Assembly: GCF_003601975.1 (NCBI RefSeq)
Contig: NZ_QZWZ01000013.1
Location: 124,001 to 188,000, forward strand
Length of the DNA stretch: 64,000 bases
Reading direction: 5' to 3'
Source: Mesorhizobium waimense
Lineage (GTDB): Bacteria > Pseudomonadota > Alphaproteobacteria > Rhizobiales > Rhizobiaceae
Shown: positions 26,375-34,948 of the stretch, piece by piece
Layout: every line of letters begins with the position of its first letter
Position numbering within the stretch: position 1 is the first letter of the stretch
Translations under genes and position numbers: made by a program
Notes under the pieces: model-generated
Told to the model about the DNA's origin: nothing
The model's input: the letters and a program-made list of their open reading frames with translations, nothing else
Databases searched by the model: none

Positions 26375-27607
26375 ATGGTTGACGCCACCGCGTCATTTGA
26401 CGGCAATCGGCTCGCCGCGAGCAAGGCATCGCCGCGCGCGTTGCCGGACAACCAGGCCAGCCTGTCGGTCGCCGTGGCCGACGGTACGGCACTTGCCACC
26501 TACGCGGAATTCTGCGGTTCGGCGCTGTTTGCGCCAGCGCAAAGCGCCACCTGGATCCGCAACTGGGCCAATGAGGTTCACGCCGACATTGTCGTAGCGA
26601 CGCTGAGGTCCGAAGGCGAGCCGGTGCTTTCGCTGGCCCTCGAAATCGCCCGCCGTGGACCATTTCGCGTTGCCCGTTTCACCGGCGACCGCCATGCCAA
26701 CGGCAATTTCGCCGCCGCCGCGCCAGGCTGGCTGCCAAGGGCCGACGCTTCAGCCATTCGCACGATGGTGAGGACAATCGCCAAAGCACGGCCCGACATC
26801 GACCTCATTGCGCTCGAACGGCTGCTGCCCGACCTTGACGGCGTTGCCAACCCATTCGCGGCGCTGCCTGGTTTTCCGAGCCCGAACCTGTCGCTCGCCG
26901 TCGATCTCGACGGTGGCTTCGATGCGCTGCTGTCGCGCGCGAGCGGCAAGCGCAAGCGCAAGAAGCACCGCTCGCAGATGCGCAAGTTCGAGGCCGTCGG
27001 CAGCCACCGCCGCATCGAGGCGAAGACGGCGCAAGAGGTGAACCGCCTGCTCGATGCCTTCTTCGAGATGAAGGAGTTCCGCTTCCGCAAGATGGGCATC
27101 GCCAATGTCTTCGGCGAGCCGCAGGTTCGCGCTTTCTTTCGCGCATTGTTCAGCGAAGCACTGGCGGAAGAAAAACCCTCCTTCGTGTTGCATGGGCTCG
27201 AGGTCGCCGGCAAGCTGCGAGCGGTCACCGGGTCGAGCCGCTCGGGCAAGCGGCTGATCTGCGAGTTCGGGGCGATCGCTGAGGACGACCTCGCCCACAC
27301 CAGCCCCGGCGACTTCCTGTTCTTCGACAACATCCAGGAAGCCTGCGAGGCGGGCTTCGGCGCCTATGACTTCTCGGTCGGCGACGAGCCCTACAAGCGG
27401 CTCTGGTGCGATCTGGAAACCCAGCATTTCGAGGTCCTGTTGCCGCTGACGCTGAAGGGCCGCGCACTGGCGGTCGTGATGCGGCAGGGCGCGCGGGCGA
27501 AAGCCTTCATCAAGAACGGCCCACTCATCTGGAAGCTGACCAAGAAGCTCCGCCGCAAGGCGGCGGGCCAGGCGGCGCCTGCCGCCACCGGCGACGACGA
27601 CAGCTGA
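26375..27607 (+). CDS. GNAT/FemAB-like (BioF2-type) acyltransferase of the EPS locus
   Basis: A 410-aa protein of the CelD/BioF2 FemAB-like GNAT group found in exopolysaccharide clusters. The C-terminal GNAT half is recognised by FFEMKEFRFRKMG, HGLEVAGKLRAVTGSS and AYDFSVGDEPYKRLWCD (the last is characteristic of the group). The N-terminal half is a degenerate GNAT domain. Probably acylates a sugar or lipid intermediate. Divergent from the deacetylase. Confidence 0.82.
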   Translation: MVDATASFDGNRLAASKASPRALPDNQASLSVAVADGTALATYAEFCGSALFAPAQSATWIRNWANEVHADIVVATLRSEGEPVLSLALEIARRGPFRVARFTGDRHANGNFAAAAPGWLPRADASAIRTMVRTIAKARPDIDLIALERLLPDLDGVANPFAALPGFPSPNLSLAVDLDGGFDALLSRASGKRKRKKHRSQMRKFEAVGSHRRIEAKTAQEVNRLLDAFFEMKEFRFRKMGIANVFGEPQVRAFFRALFSEALAEEKPSFVLHGLEVAGKLRAVTGSSRSGKRLICEFGAIAEDDLAHTSPGDFLFFDNIQEACEAGFGAYDFSVGDEPYKRLWCDLETQHFEVLLPLTLKGRALAVVMRQGARAKAFIKNGPLIWKLTKKLRRKAAGQAAPAATGDDDS

Positions 27608-27689
27608 CGGACTGCCCTCACCCAATCTCTGCTTGGCAGGTTCTGTAGCGGCGAAGATCCTGCACCGTTACGCGGACTGATTCCACCAC

Positions 27690-29861
27690 TCAAGCCGCCG
27701 AACGCCGTCCCGGCAGCGGTGTGCGCGGCGTCTCGTGGCCGATCGGCGTCACCAGCGTCAGTTCAGGATAACCGTTCTCGATCAGCTTGACCGCCGCCTG
27801 CGTCACCTCGTCGTCCGCCTCCAGCATAGAGAGGAAGACCTCCGTGGCCTCACCAACCAGCCTGCCGATGCCTTGCGCGTCGGCCGGTCCGCATTCGACC
27901 ACGACGAGGTCGTAGGCGGTGGTCAGCGACTGCATGATGATCGGCAGCCGGTCGGCTGCCCGCATGGCGCGGGCCGGATCGGCGGTTCCGACAGGAATGA
28001 CGTGGCAGTCGGAGTAGAGGTCGGCGTGGATGACGTCGCTGAACTGCGCTTCCGAGGCAAGCAGGTCGGTGATCCCGGGGAAAAGCCCGCTGTCCAGCAT
28101 CGGCCGCGAGGCAGCACCCGAAGCGGTGAGATCGAGGAGCAGCACGCGCAGGCCGGCGTCGGAAACCTCGCGTGCCACCATCACCGCCGAGGCGGCGGCC
28201 TCGTCACCTTCCGGCGACACGAAGATGGCGCGCGCGACACCCGATGCGATCAGTTTTTCCGCAGCCTTGTCGACGTCGACCTCGCCAAGCGTCGAGCGGG
28301 CCGGTTCGGCCTCTTGCGCCGGCGCATCCGCTTCTGTCGCGGCGTCCGGTTCGGCTTGCGTTTGTTCAGCCGCGGACACCACAGCCCTCGTCTCGGCAAC
28401 CAAAGGCTCCTGCCGGGCAATCGGCATCGCGACCTGTTCGATTCGCCCGAATTGGGCGCCGGTGGCCGGGCGCATGGCGCGGCCCGAAAACAGTTCGCCC
28501 AACAGCGTGGCGATCGCCATCAGCAGCAGCGAGCCGGCGAAGGCAGCGCTGACGATAGGCACGACCTTCGGGAAATACGGTTCCGACGGCACGACGGCGC
28601 GGGAAAAGACACGGGCGTCGACGGGCAGGTAGTTGCGATCGTTGCGCGAGGAGGCCTCGCGGTAGCGCGTCATATAGGATTCAAGCAGTTGGCGCTGGGC
28701 GTTCGCGTCGCGCTGCAGCGCATCCAGTTCGACCTGCTGCTCGCCGGCGCGGGCCGATGCGGCCTTCATCGTGTTGACGTCGGCGACGAGCTGGTTTTCG
28801 CGCGCCTGTGCCGTCTGCGCCTGCGTCATCAGCCCCTTCATGATCTTTTCCGCTTCGTTGCGGATCTGCCCGTCCATATCCGCAAGCTGCGACTTCAGCG
28901 CCCGGATGCGCGGATGGTTGCCGAGCAGCGTGGTGGAGAGGTCGGCGATGTTGGTCCTGAGCTCGACCTGCCGCTCGCGCAGGCGCTGGATCAGATCCGA
29001 CGACAGCACTTCCGGCACGGCATCGAGCGAGCCGCCATTCTGCAGCGCCTTGCGCACGCCGTCGGCGGTCGCTTCCGCGGCAGCGCGGTTGGCGCGCACT
29101 TTCGACAGTTCACTCGACAGTTCGGAAAGCTGCTGGGTGGGCAGGACCGAATTGTTGCCGCCCATCAGCAGGTCGGACTGGGCGCGGAAGTCGGCGACCT
29201 TGGCCTCGGCGTCCTTGACGCGCTTCGATAGGTCGGCGATCTCGGGCGCCAGCCAGTCGGTCGCGGCTGCGTTTGATTCCTGCTTGGCATTGCCCTGGAC
29301 GGATATGTAGGTGTCGGCGATGGCGTCCGGGATGTCGGCGGCGAGCTTGGGATCTTCCGACGAGAACTCGATGACGATAACGCGTGATTTTTCAACGCTG
29401 TAGACGTTGAGCTTCTCGCGCATCTTCTTCAGAACGCGCTCTTCCGGCGGAATCTCGTTGGGATCGCTTTTCAGGCCTACGATGACGAGCAGCCGGCCAA
29501 GTGCCGACATGTTGGCCGCTTCGTCGAACTCGGGTAGCCGCGACAGGCTCAGCTTGGAGGCCACCTGCTTGAGGATGTCCGTCGAGGAAATGACCTCGAC
29601 CTGGCTGGCGACGCCCTCCTCGTCCAGAATCGGCTTGTCGTTGTCGGCGGTGCCGTCAGGCCGGGTGAAGACCGATTCGCGGGTTTCGATCAGCAGCTTG
29701 GTCTGCGCCTTATAATGCGGCGTGGCGAGCGAGGCGAAGGCGAACGCCAGGCCGGTGACGGCAAGGGCTACGACAAGAATGCGCACCCAATGCCTCGCCA
29801 GACTGGCGAAGAGCTGCCTGAGATCGACATCGACATCTGCGGCCGCGGACTGGACGGACAT
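27690..29861 (-). CDS. Exopolysaccharide chain-length/transport protein, Wzc/ExoP type with degenerate kinase
   Basis: A 723-aa inner-membrane protein. The Wzz domain is bounded by two membrane helices (VRILVVALAVTGLAFAFA near residue 25 and VVPIVSAAFAGSLLLMAIATLL near 440) with a long periplasmic coiled coil and a proline-rich segment (VPSEPYFPK) before the second helix. The C-terminal bacterial tyrosine kinase domain is recognisable but altered: where Walker A should be the sequence reads FVSPEGDEAAAS with no GKS/GKT, and no terminal tyrosine cluster is present. It probably works only as a co-polymerase. Divergent from the Wza-like gene. Confidence 0.88.
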   Translation of the reverse strand: MSVQSAAADVDVDLRQLFASLARHWVRILVVALAVTGLAFAFASLATPHYKAQTKLLIETRESVFTRPDGTADNDKPILDEEGVASQVEVISSTDILKQVASKLSLSRLPEFDEAANMSALGRLLVIVGLKSDPNEIPPEERVLKKMREKLNVYSVEKSRVIVIEFSSEDPKLAADIPDAIADTYISVQGNAKQESNAAATDWLAPEIADLSKRVKDAEAKVADFRAQSDLLMGGNNSVLPTQQLSELSSELSKVRANRAAAEATADGVRKALQNGGSLDAVPEVLSSDLIQRLRERQVELRTNIADLSTTLLGNHPRIRALKSQLADMDGQIRNEAEKIMKGLMTQAQTAQARENQLVADVNTMKAASARAGEQQVELDALQRDANAQRQLLESYMTRYREASSRNDRNYLPVDARVFSRAVVPSEPYFPKVVPIVSAAFAGSLLLMAIATLLGELFSGRAMRPATGAQFGRIEQVAMPIARQEPLVAETRAVVSAAEQTQAEPDAATEADAPAQEAEPARSTLGEVDVDKAAEKLIASGVARAIFVSPEGDEAAASAVMVAREVSDAGLRVLLLDLTASGAASRPMLDSGLFPGITDLLASEAQFSDVIHADLYSDCHVIPVGTADPARAMRAADRLPIIMQSLTTAYDLVVVECGPADAQGIGRLVGEATEVFLSMLEADDEVTQAAVKLIENGYPELTLVTPIGHETPRTPLPGRRSAA

Positions 29862-30132
29862 GCATTTCTGCTCCGGTACTTGAGTCCGCCGCACCGTAAA
29901 CAACTATGGTAACTCAGCCGTTAAGATCGCGGTAAGCAACCGTTAGGGTTTACTGCCCTGCCACAAACAGAGGCTGTAGAAGCATATAAAAGGGTATGAC
30001 CTTTGTCATTTGCCGCCGCTTTGGGTTGCAGCCCTTTACCGGCCATTAACCCTAACAGGATGATAACGGGTCCGTTCCCTGGGGTTTGCCGCAGCACTTG
30101 GCGGCCAGAGCGATGAAGGTTCGTATCGGGTC

Positions 30133-30696
30133 ATGAAAAGCACTGCTTCCCTCTTTCGTGCTCTGCTTGCCGTATCGATGCTTGCCGGCTGCTCCAGCTA
30201 CCGGCCGACGCCGGCGGCTTTCCATGAAGTGCTCGACCAGCCTTACCGACTCGGCGCCGGCGACCGTGTCCGCGTCACCGTGTTCGAGCAGGAAGGATTG
30301 ACCAACACCTACAGCGTCGACCAGTCCGGCTACCTCTCCTTCCCGCTGGTCGGCTCGGTGCCGGCGCGCGGCCACACGGCCCAGCAGTTGGAGAAGGAAA
30401 TCGCCGACAAACTGCGGCAAGGTTACCTGCGCGACCCCGACGTATCGGTAGAGATCGACCGCTACCGGCCGATCTTCGTGATGGGCGAAGTGGGCGCCGC
30501 CGGCCAATACTCCTATGTGCCGGGCCTTACCGTGCAGAAGGCCATCGCCATTGCCGGCGGCTTCACGCCGCGCGCCAACCAGGAGAGTGTCGACATCACC
30601 CGCGACATCAACGGCAAGGTGATGACCGGTCGGGTGGTCACCTCGGACCCGTTGCTGCCCGGCGACACCGTCTACGTCCGCGAACGCCTGTTCTGA
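30133..30696 (+). CDS. Polysaccharide export lipoprotein (Wza/ExoF-like, short)
   Basis: A 187-aa lipoprotein: signal peptide with lipobox MLAGC, then the poly-export domain (YRLGAGDRVRVTVFEQEGL, YLSFPLVGSVPARGHTAQQLE) and one SLBB-type domain (RPIFVMGEVGAAGQYSYVPGLTVQKAIAIAGGFTPRA region). It is about half the length of E. coli Wza and lacks the C-terminal outer-membrane helix, as is common in rhizobial ExoF-like proteins. It would form the periplasmic part of the export channel with the Wzc-like protein. Confidence 0.9.
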   Translation: MKSTASLFRALLAVSMLAGCSSYRPTPAAFHEVLDQPYRLGAGDRVRVTVFEQEGLTNTYSVDQSGYLSFPLVGSVPARGHTAQQLEKEIADKLRQGYLRDPDVSVEIDRYRPIFVMGEVGAAGQYSYVPGLTVQKAIAIAGGFTPRANQESVDITRDINGKVMTGRVVTSDPLLPGDTVYVRERLF

Positions 30697-30704
30697 CAAT
30701 CAAC

Positions 30705-31835
30705 GTGGCGGACCGACTCAGGATCGTCCACTGCTTTCGCTCACCCGTCGGAGGGATATTCCGGCATGTGCGCGACCTGACCGAGGCACAGCTCACCGCC
30801 GGTCACTCCGTCGGCATTGTCTGCGATTCGACCACCGGCGGCGAGTTCGAGGAGCGCCTGTTCGCACAGATGAAGGACAGCCTGGCGCTCGGCATCCATC
30901 GCACGCCGATGCAGCGCCATGTCGGACCGGGCGATCTCGCCTCGGCCTGGCGCACCTACAGGATCATCAAGGAATTGCGGCCGGACGTGCTGCACGGGCA
31001 CGGCGCCAAGGGAGGCACCTATGCCCGTCTGTTCGGCTCATTGTTGCGGGTTTCAAGGTCTCGCGTAGCCCGCCTTTATTCGCCGCATGGCGGCTCCCTC
31101 CACTATGACGAAACGACGGCCACCGGGAAGCTGTTCTTCGTCCTCGAGCGTTTCATGGGCTGCTTCACCGACTGCCTGCTGTTCGTCTCGGACTATGAGA
31201 GGCGGACCTACCGCAGGAAGGTCGGCGAACCGCCGATCCCGAACACACTGGTCTATAACGGCCTGCGCGCTGCCGAGTTCGAAATGGTGCCGACTGCGCC
31301 GGGCGCGGCCGATCTGCTCTATATCGGCATGATGCGCGACCTCAAAGGTCCCGACATCTTCATCGATGCGCTGGCGCTGGCCGGCGCCAGACTTGGCCGT
31401 CGCTTGAGCGCCGTGATGGTCGGCGACGGCGACGACCTGCCGCGCTACCATGCGCAGGTGAAGCGGCTTGGGCTCGACGGCCATGTCCGCTTCCTGCCGC
31501 CCATGCCGGCCAGGAATGCCTTTGCGCTGGCGGATTTGATCGTCGTGCCCTCGCGTGCCGAGGCGATGCCCTACATCGTGCTGGAGACACTGGCCGCCGG
31601 CAAGCCGATGATCGCCACCGCCGTCGGCGGCATACCCGAAATCTTCGGCGAAACCTCCCCTGCCCTGATCCGCCCCGACCCGAAACAGCTCGGCGATAAG
31701 GTGAGCGAGGCGCTGGCCGACCCCGGCGCCTACAGAAGCCTGATGCCGTCGACCACCGATCTGAAGGCGCGATTCGGCGCCGACGTCATGGCCGCCGAGA
31801 TCGAGAAGGCCTATTTCGCCGCGCTGCGGCGGTAG
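30705..31835 (+). CDS. Glycosyltransferase family 4 of the EPS locus
   Basis: A 376-aa GT-B glycosyltransferase with a GTG start 8 bp after the export gene. N-terminal acceptor domain motifs are HCFRSPVGGIFRHVRDL and VLHGHGAKGGTYARL; the C-terminal nucleotide-sugar domain has SRAEAMPYIVLETLAAGKP (the ExxxxxxxE pair) followed by TAVGGIPE. It adds one sugar during repeat-unit assembly. Donor and linkage cannot be told. A repeat and hairpin follow the stop. Confidence 0.93.
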   Translation: MADRLRIVHCFRSPVGGIFRHVRDLTEAQLTAGHSVGIVCDSTTGGEFEERLFAQMKDSLALGIHRTPMQRHVGPGDLASAWRTYRIIKELRPDVLHGHGAKGGTYARLFGSLLRVSRSRVARLYSPHGGSLHYDETTATGKLFFVLERFMGCFTDCLLFVSDYERRTYRRKVGEPPIPNTLVYNGLRAAEFEMVPTAPGAADLLYIGMMRDLKGPDIFIDALALAGARLGRRLSAVMVGDGDDLPRYHAQVKRLGLDGHVRFLPPMPARNAFALADLIVVPSRAEAMPYIVLETLAAGKPMIATAVGGIPEIFGETSPALIRPDPKQLGDKVSEALADPGAYRSLMPSTTDLKARFGADVMAAEIEKAYFAALRR

Positions 31836-31931
31836 AGCCTGTTCCATCCCGATGAATCGGGATGGGGCTCTATCTTTTGTTTGAGCATGATCTTTTCCGA
31901 AAACCGGATTCCACTTTTCGGGAACATGCTC
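31835..31931. repeat. Two-part palindromic intergenic element of rhizobial type
   Basis: The first part (31835-31870) is a long hairpin: GAGCC / GGCTC outer arms and a perfect CATCCCGAT / ATCGGGATG inner stem with a 2-nt loop. The second part (31883-31931) is a 49-bp palindrome beginning GAGCATGATCTTTTCCGAAA and ending in TTTTCGGGAACATGCTC. The second type is a repetitive element found many times in Rhizobiales intergenic regions. It may also end transcription of the glycosyltransferase gene. Confidence 0.8.
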
Positions 31932-32042
31932 CTTGTCGATTCTTGCGCCGGTCAACCGCAGACCGCTTCAAAGCCACCCGTTGTTTCAAGGGTTTCTTAG
32001 CTCTCTTTTGCTATTCACCTGAGGGAAGCTGCGGACAATCCC

Positions 32043-33578
32043 ATGAACGAAATTGATCCCGCGCGCCGCTTTTCCCTGGATGCGGTGCGCAATTTCGACG
32101 GTCCGGCCGCGAGCGAGGCAGCTGGCGGCATGAATGAGGTCGCGCGCCAAGTCGCCTCGCAATACCGGCGCGATACGATGTCGCCGATCATGGTCAGCGG
32201 CGTGCTGCGCATGGTCGAATTCGCGCTGCTGTTCTTGTCGGGCCTCTGCCTCTATTTCCATTATGTCGGCTTCTTCAACTATCTCCCCTGGCAGTACCCG
32301 CTGGCGATCGCCTCGGCCTCGTTCCTCGCGGTGGTGCTGCTCGACGTCTCCGACTGCTACCAGATATCGGCGCTGATGCGGCCGATCGCCAATTTCGGCC
32401 GCATGCTGCTGGTCTGGGCCGGCGCCTTCGCGCTGATGGCGCTGACCGCCTTCGCCATGAAGATGTCGGAAGATTATTCGCGCCTGCTGTTCGGCACCTG
32501 GTTCGTCGTCGGCTTCCTGCTGCTGTTCGGCCTGAGGCTGGTGATGTCGAAGCTGATCCGGCGCTGGGCACGCGACGGGCGTATGGAACGCCGCGCCGTC
32601 ATCGTCGGCGGCGGCAAGGCAGCCGAGGTGCTGATCCGCTCGGTCGAGAAGCAGCCCTACAACGACATCCGCATCTGCGGCATCTTCGACGATCGCAGCG
32701 ACAAGCGTTCGCCGCCCATCGTTGCCGGCTACCCCAAGCTCGGCACGATTTCCGAGCTGATCGAGTTCGCCCGCATCGCCCGCATCGACATGCTGATCGT
32801 GTCGCTGCCGCTGACCGCCGAATCGCGGGTGCTGCAGCTGTTGAAGAAGCTGTGGGTGCTGCCGGTGGACATCCGGCTATCAGCGCATTCGAACGCACTG
32901 CAGTTTCGCCCGCGCGCCTATTCCTACATCGGCTCGGTGCCGATGCTCGACATCTTCGACAAGCCGATCAACGACTGGGATTCGGTTGCCAAGCGCGCCT
33001 TCGACATCATCTTCTCGATCATCGGCATCATCGTCTTCTCGCCGGTCATGCTGGTGACGGCGATCGCCATCAAGCTCGACAGCAAGGGGCCGGTGCTGTT
33101 CAAGCAGAAACGGCATGGCTTCAATAACGAGACCATCGAGGTCTACAAGTTCCGATCGATGTACACCGACCGGTCGGACCCGACGGCCAAGCAGACGGTG
33201 ACGAAGAACGATCCGCGCGTCACCCGTGTCGGCCGCTTCATCCGCAAGACCTCGATCGACGAACTGCCGCAGTTCTTCAACTCGCTGTTCGGCTCGCTGT
33301 CGCTGATCGGCCCGCGTCCGCACGCCATCGCCGCCCAGTCGCACAACCTCCTCTACAATGAGGTGGTCGACGGCTATTTCGCCCGCCACAAGGTCAAGCC
33401 CGGCGTAACCGGCTGGGCGCAGATCAACGGTTGGCGCGGCGAGATGGACACCAACGAGAAGATTCGCATGCGGACCGAATACGACCTCTATTACATCGAG
33501 AACTGGTCGCTGCTGTTCGACTTGCGGATCCTGTTCCTGACGCCGGCGCGACTGCTCAACACGGAAAACGCCTATTGA
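32043..33578 (+). CDS. Undecaprenyl-phosphate glucose phosphotransferase (WcaJ type)
   Basis: A 511-aa polyprenyl-phosphate hexose-1-phosphate transferase that starts polysaccharide repeat-unit synthesis on undecaprenyl phosphate. Four N-terminal membrane helices (residues 55-170), a Rossmann-like CoA-binding-type domain (AVIVGGGKAAEVLIRSV), and a C-terminal bacterial sugar transferase domain (KRAFDIIFSIIGIIVFSPVM, YKFRSMYTD, RKTSIDELPQFFN, LIGPRPHA, KPGVTGWAQING) are all intact. The priming enzyme of the EPS locus. Confidence 0.95.
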   Translation: MNEIDPARRFSLDAVRNFDGPAASEAAGGMNEVARQVASQYRRDTMSPIMVSGVLRMVEFALLFLSGLCLYFHYVGFFNYLPWQYPLAIASASFLAVVLLDVSDCYQISALMRPIANFGRMLLVWAGAFALMALTAFAMKMSEDYSRLLFGTWFVVGFLLLFGLRLVMSKLIRRWARDGRMERRAVIVGGGKAAEVLIRSVEKQPYNDIRICGIFDDRSDKRSPPIVAGYPKLGTISELIEFARIARIDMLIVSLPLTAESRVLQLLKKLWVLPVDIRLSAHSNALQFRPRAYSYIGSVPMLDIFDKPINDWDSVAKRAFDIIFSIIGIIVFSPVMLVTAIAIKLDSKGPVLFKQKRHGFNNETIEVYKFRSMYTDRSDPTAKQTVTKNDPRVTRVGRFIRKTSIDELPQFFNSLFGSLSLIGPRPHAIAAQSHNLLYNEVVDGYFARHKVKPGVTGWAQINGWRGEMDTNEKIRMRTEYDLYYIENWSLLFDLRILFLTPARLLNTENAY

Positions 33579-34846
33579 GCGCCGTTTCCCATGAGCTTCC
33601 GCCGGGCGCGGTAAACGCCAAGCTGATCGCGCTGATTGCGTCCAGCGCGGTCTTCTTCGGCATTTTTCTATCCGGTTTCGTCATCGACGAGCCGGCGCCC
33701 TACGATCTATTCATGGTCGGGCTGATCGCGGTGTGGGCGCTGTTCGGCCTGCGCATTTCGCGCGCGGCAACGCCGCTGCTGGTGCTGCTGGTGACGATGA
33801 ACATCGGCGGCATGATTGCGATGACGCAGATGTCGGACCTGGCCAACACGCCGCTCTATCTTGCCGTCTCGATGTTCCTCGCCTTCACCGCGGTGTTCTT
33901 CGCCTCGGTGACCGCAGTCCAGCCCAGTCTCTACCGGCTGATCTTCATCGCCTATGTCGTGTCGGCGGTGCTGACCTCGCTGCTCGGCATCGCCGGCTAT
34001 TTCCACGCCTTCCCCGGCGCGGAGATCTTCACAAAATACGATCGCGCCGCCGGCGCCTTCCAGGATCCGAACGTGTTCGGACCGTTCCTTGTGCTGCCCG
34101 GCATCTACCTGTTCTATCTCCTGCTGACGGGATCGATCGCGCGCATGCCGCTGCTGGCGGTGCCGCTGCTGATCATCACCGCCGGCATCTTCTTCTCCTT
34201 CTCGCGCGGCGCCTGGGGCATGTTCGCCGTTTCGGCAGTGCTGCTCACCGGCTCCCTGTTCCTGCAAAGCGCCAGCGGCAGGTTCCGGCTGCGGGTCGTG
34301 GTCATGACCATTGCGGCAGTCGCGCTGCTGGTGATCGCGATGATCATCATCCTGCAACTGCCGGGCGTGGCGGAGATGTTTTCCAGCCGCGCTCAGCTGG
34401 AACAGAGCTACGATACAGCCCGCCTCGGCCGATTCGCGCGTTATGCGATCGGCTTCCAGATGGCGCTGGAGCATCCGTTCGGCATCGGCCCGCTGGTCTT
34501 CGGCACGATCTTCGGCGAGGACACGCACGATATCTGGCTGAAGATGCTGATGGACTATGGCTGGCTGGGCTTCGTGTCGTTCCTGGCGCTGACCTTGTGG
34601 ACCATCGCTGCCGGCTTCCGCATCCTACTGCGCGACCGCCCTTGGCAGCCTTATCTGCTTTGCGCCTATGTCGCCTTCATCGGCAACATCGGTTTGGGCA
34701 CCTTCATCGACATCGACCACTGGCGCCACGTCTATCTGCTGCTCGGCATGATCTGGGGTGCGATTGCACTGGAATACCGGCACCAGAAGGAGTTGCGGCT
34801 GGCGCCGGCGCCTGCCGCGGCAGTGCCGATTTCATCGATAAGATAG
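33575..34846 (+). CDS. O-antigen ligase/polymerase (Wzy/ExoQ-like) membrane protein
   Basis: A 423-aa multi-span membrane protein with the O-antigen ligase/polymerase pattern: about 10-11 helices and a large periplasmic loop before the conserved ALEHPFGIGPLVFG / EDTHDIWLKMLMDYGWLGF segment. No ATG is in frame near the N-terminus; the TTG at 33575 overlaps the stop of the priming transferase and gives the expected start, hence translational coupling. It probably polymerises the repeat unit. Last gene before the island. Confidence 0.85.
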   Translation: MSAVSHELPPGAVNAKLIALIASSAVFFGIFLSGFVIDEPAPYDLFMVGLIAVWALFGLRISRAATPLLVLLVTMNIGGMIAMTQMSDLANTPLYLAVSMFLAFTAVFFASVTAVQPSLYRLIFIAYVVSAVLTSLLGIAGYFHAFPGAEIFTKYDRAAGAFQDPNVFGPFLVLPGIYLFYLLLTGSIARMPLLAVPLLIITAGIFFSFSRGAWGMFAVSAVLLTGSLFLQSASGRFRLRVVVMTIAAVALLVIAMIIILQLPGVAEMFSSRAQLEQSYDTARLGRFARYAIGFQMALEHPFGIGPLVFGTIFGEDTHDIWLKMLMDYGWLGFVSFLALTLWTIAAGFRILLRDRPWQPYLLCAYVAFIGNIGLGTFIDIDHWRHVYLLLGMIWGAIALEYRHQKELRLAPAPAAAVPISSIR

Positions 34847-34895
34847 CCGCCGAATTCGGTTGACCCGCACCGGGTTATCACGATACATCGCGACC

Positions 34896-34944
34896 CGGTC
34901 CGGAGTGTAGCGCAGCCCGGTAGCGCACTTGACTGGGGTCAAGG
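34896..34944 (+). repeat. attL: 5' half of tRNA-Pro(GGG)
   Basis: Forty-three bases are identical to the start of the intact tRNA at 61576 onward (from CGGTC through the D-arm to ACTGGGG). The copy has four G residues where the tRNA has five, then TCAAGG matches again before it diverges. The tRNA 3' half is absent, so this is an attachment-site remnant. TTGACC at 34860 with an AT-richer TACAT near 34884 could be the original tRNA promoter. Confidence 0.88.
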
Positions 34945-34948
34945 TTGC

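Noticed and set aside
33431..33574. Longer start for the polymerase/ligase gene
   Set aside because: Lies inside the conserved end of the priming transferase in another frame; TTG 33575 gives the natural start.
34896..34944. Second functional tRNA-Pro gene at the left end
   Set aside because: Only the 5' half is present and the anticodon loop lacks one base.
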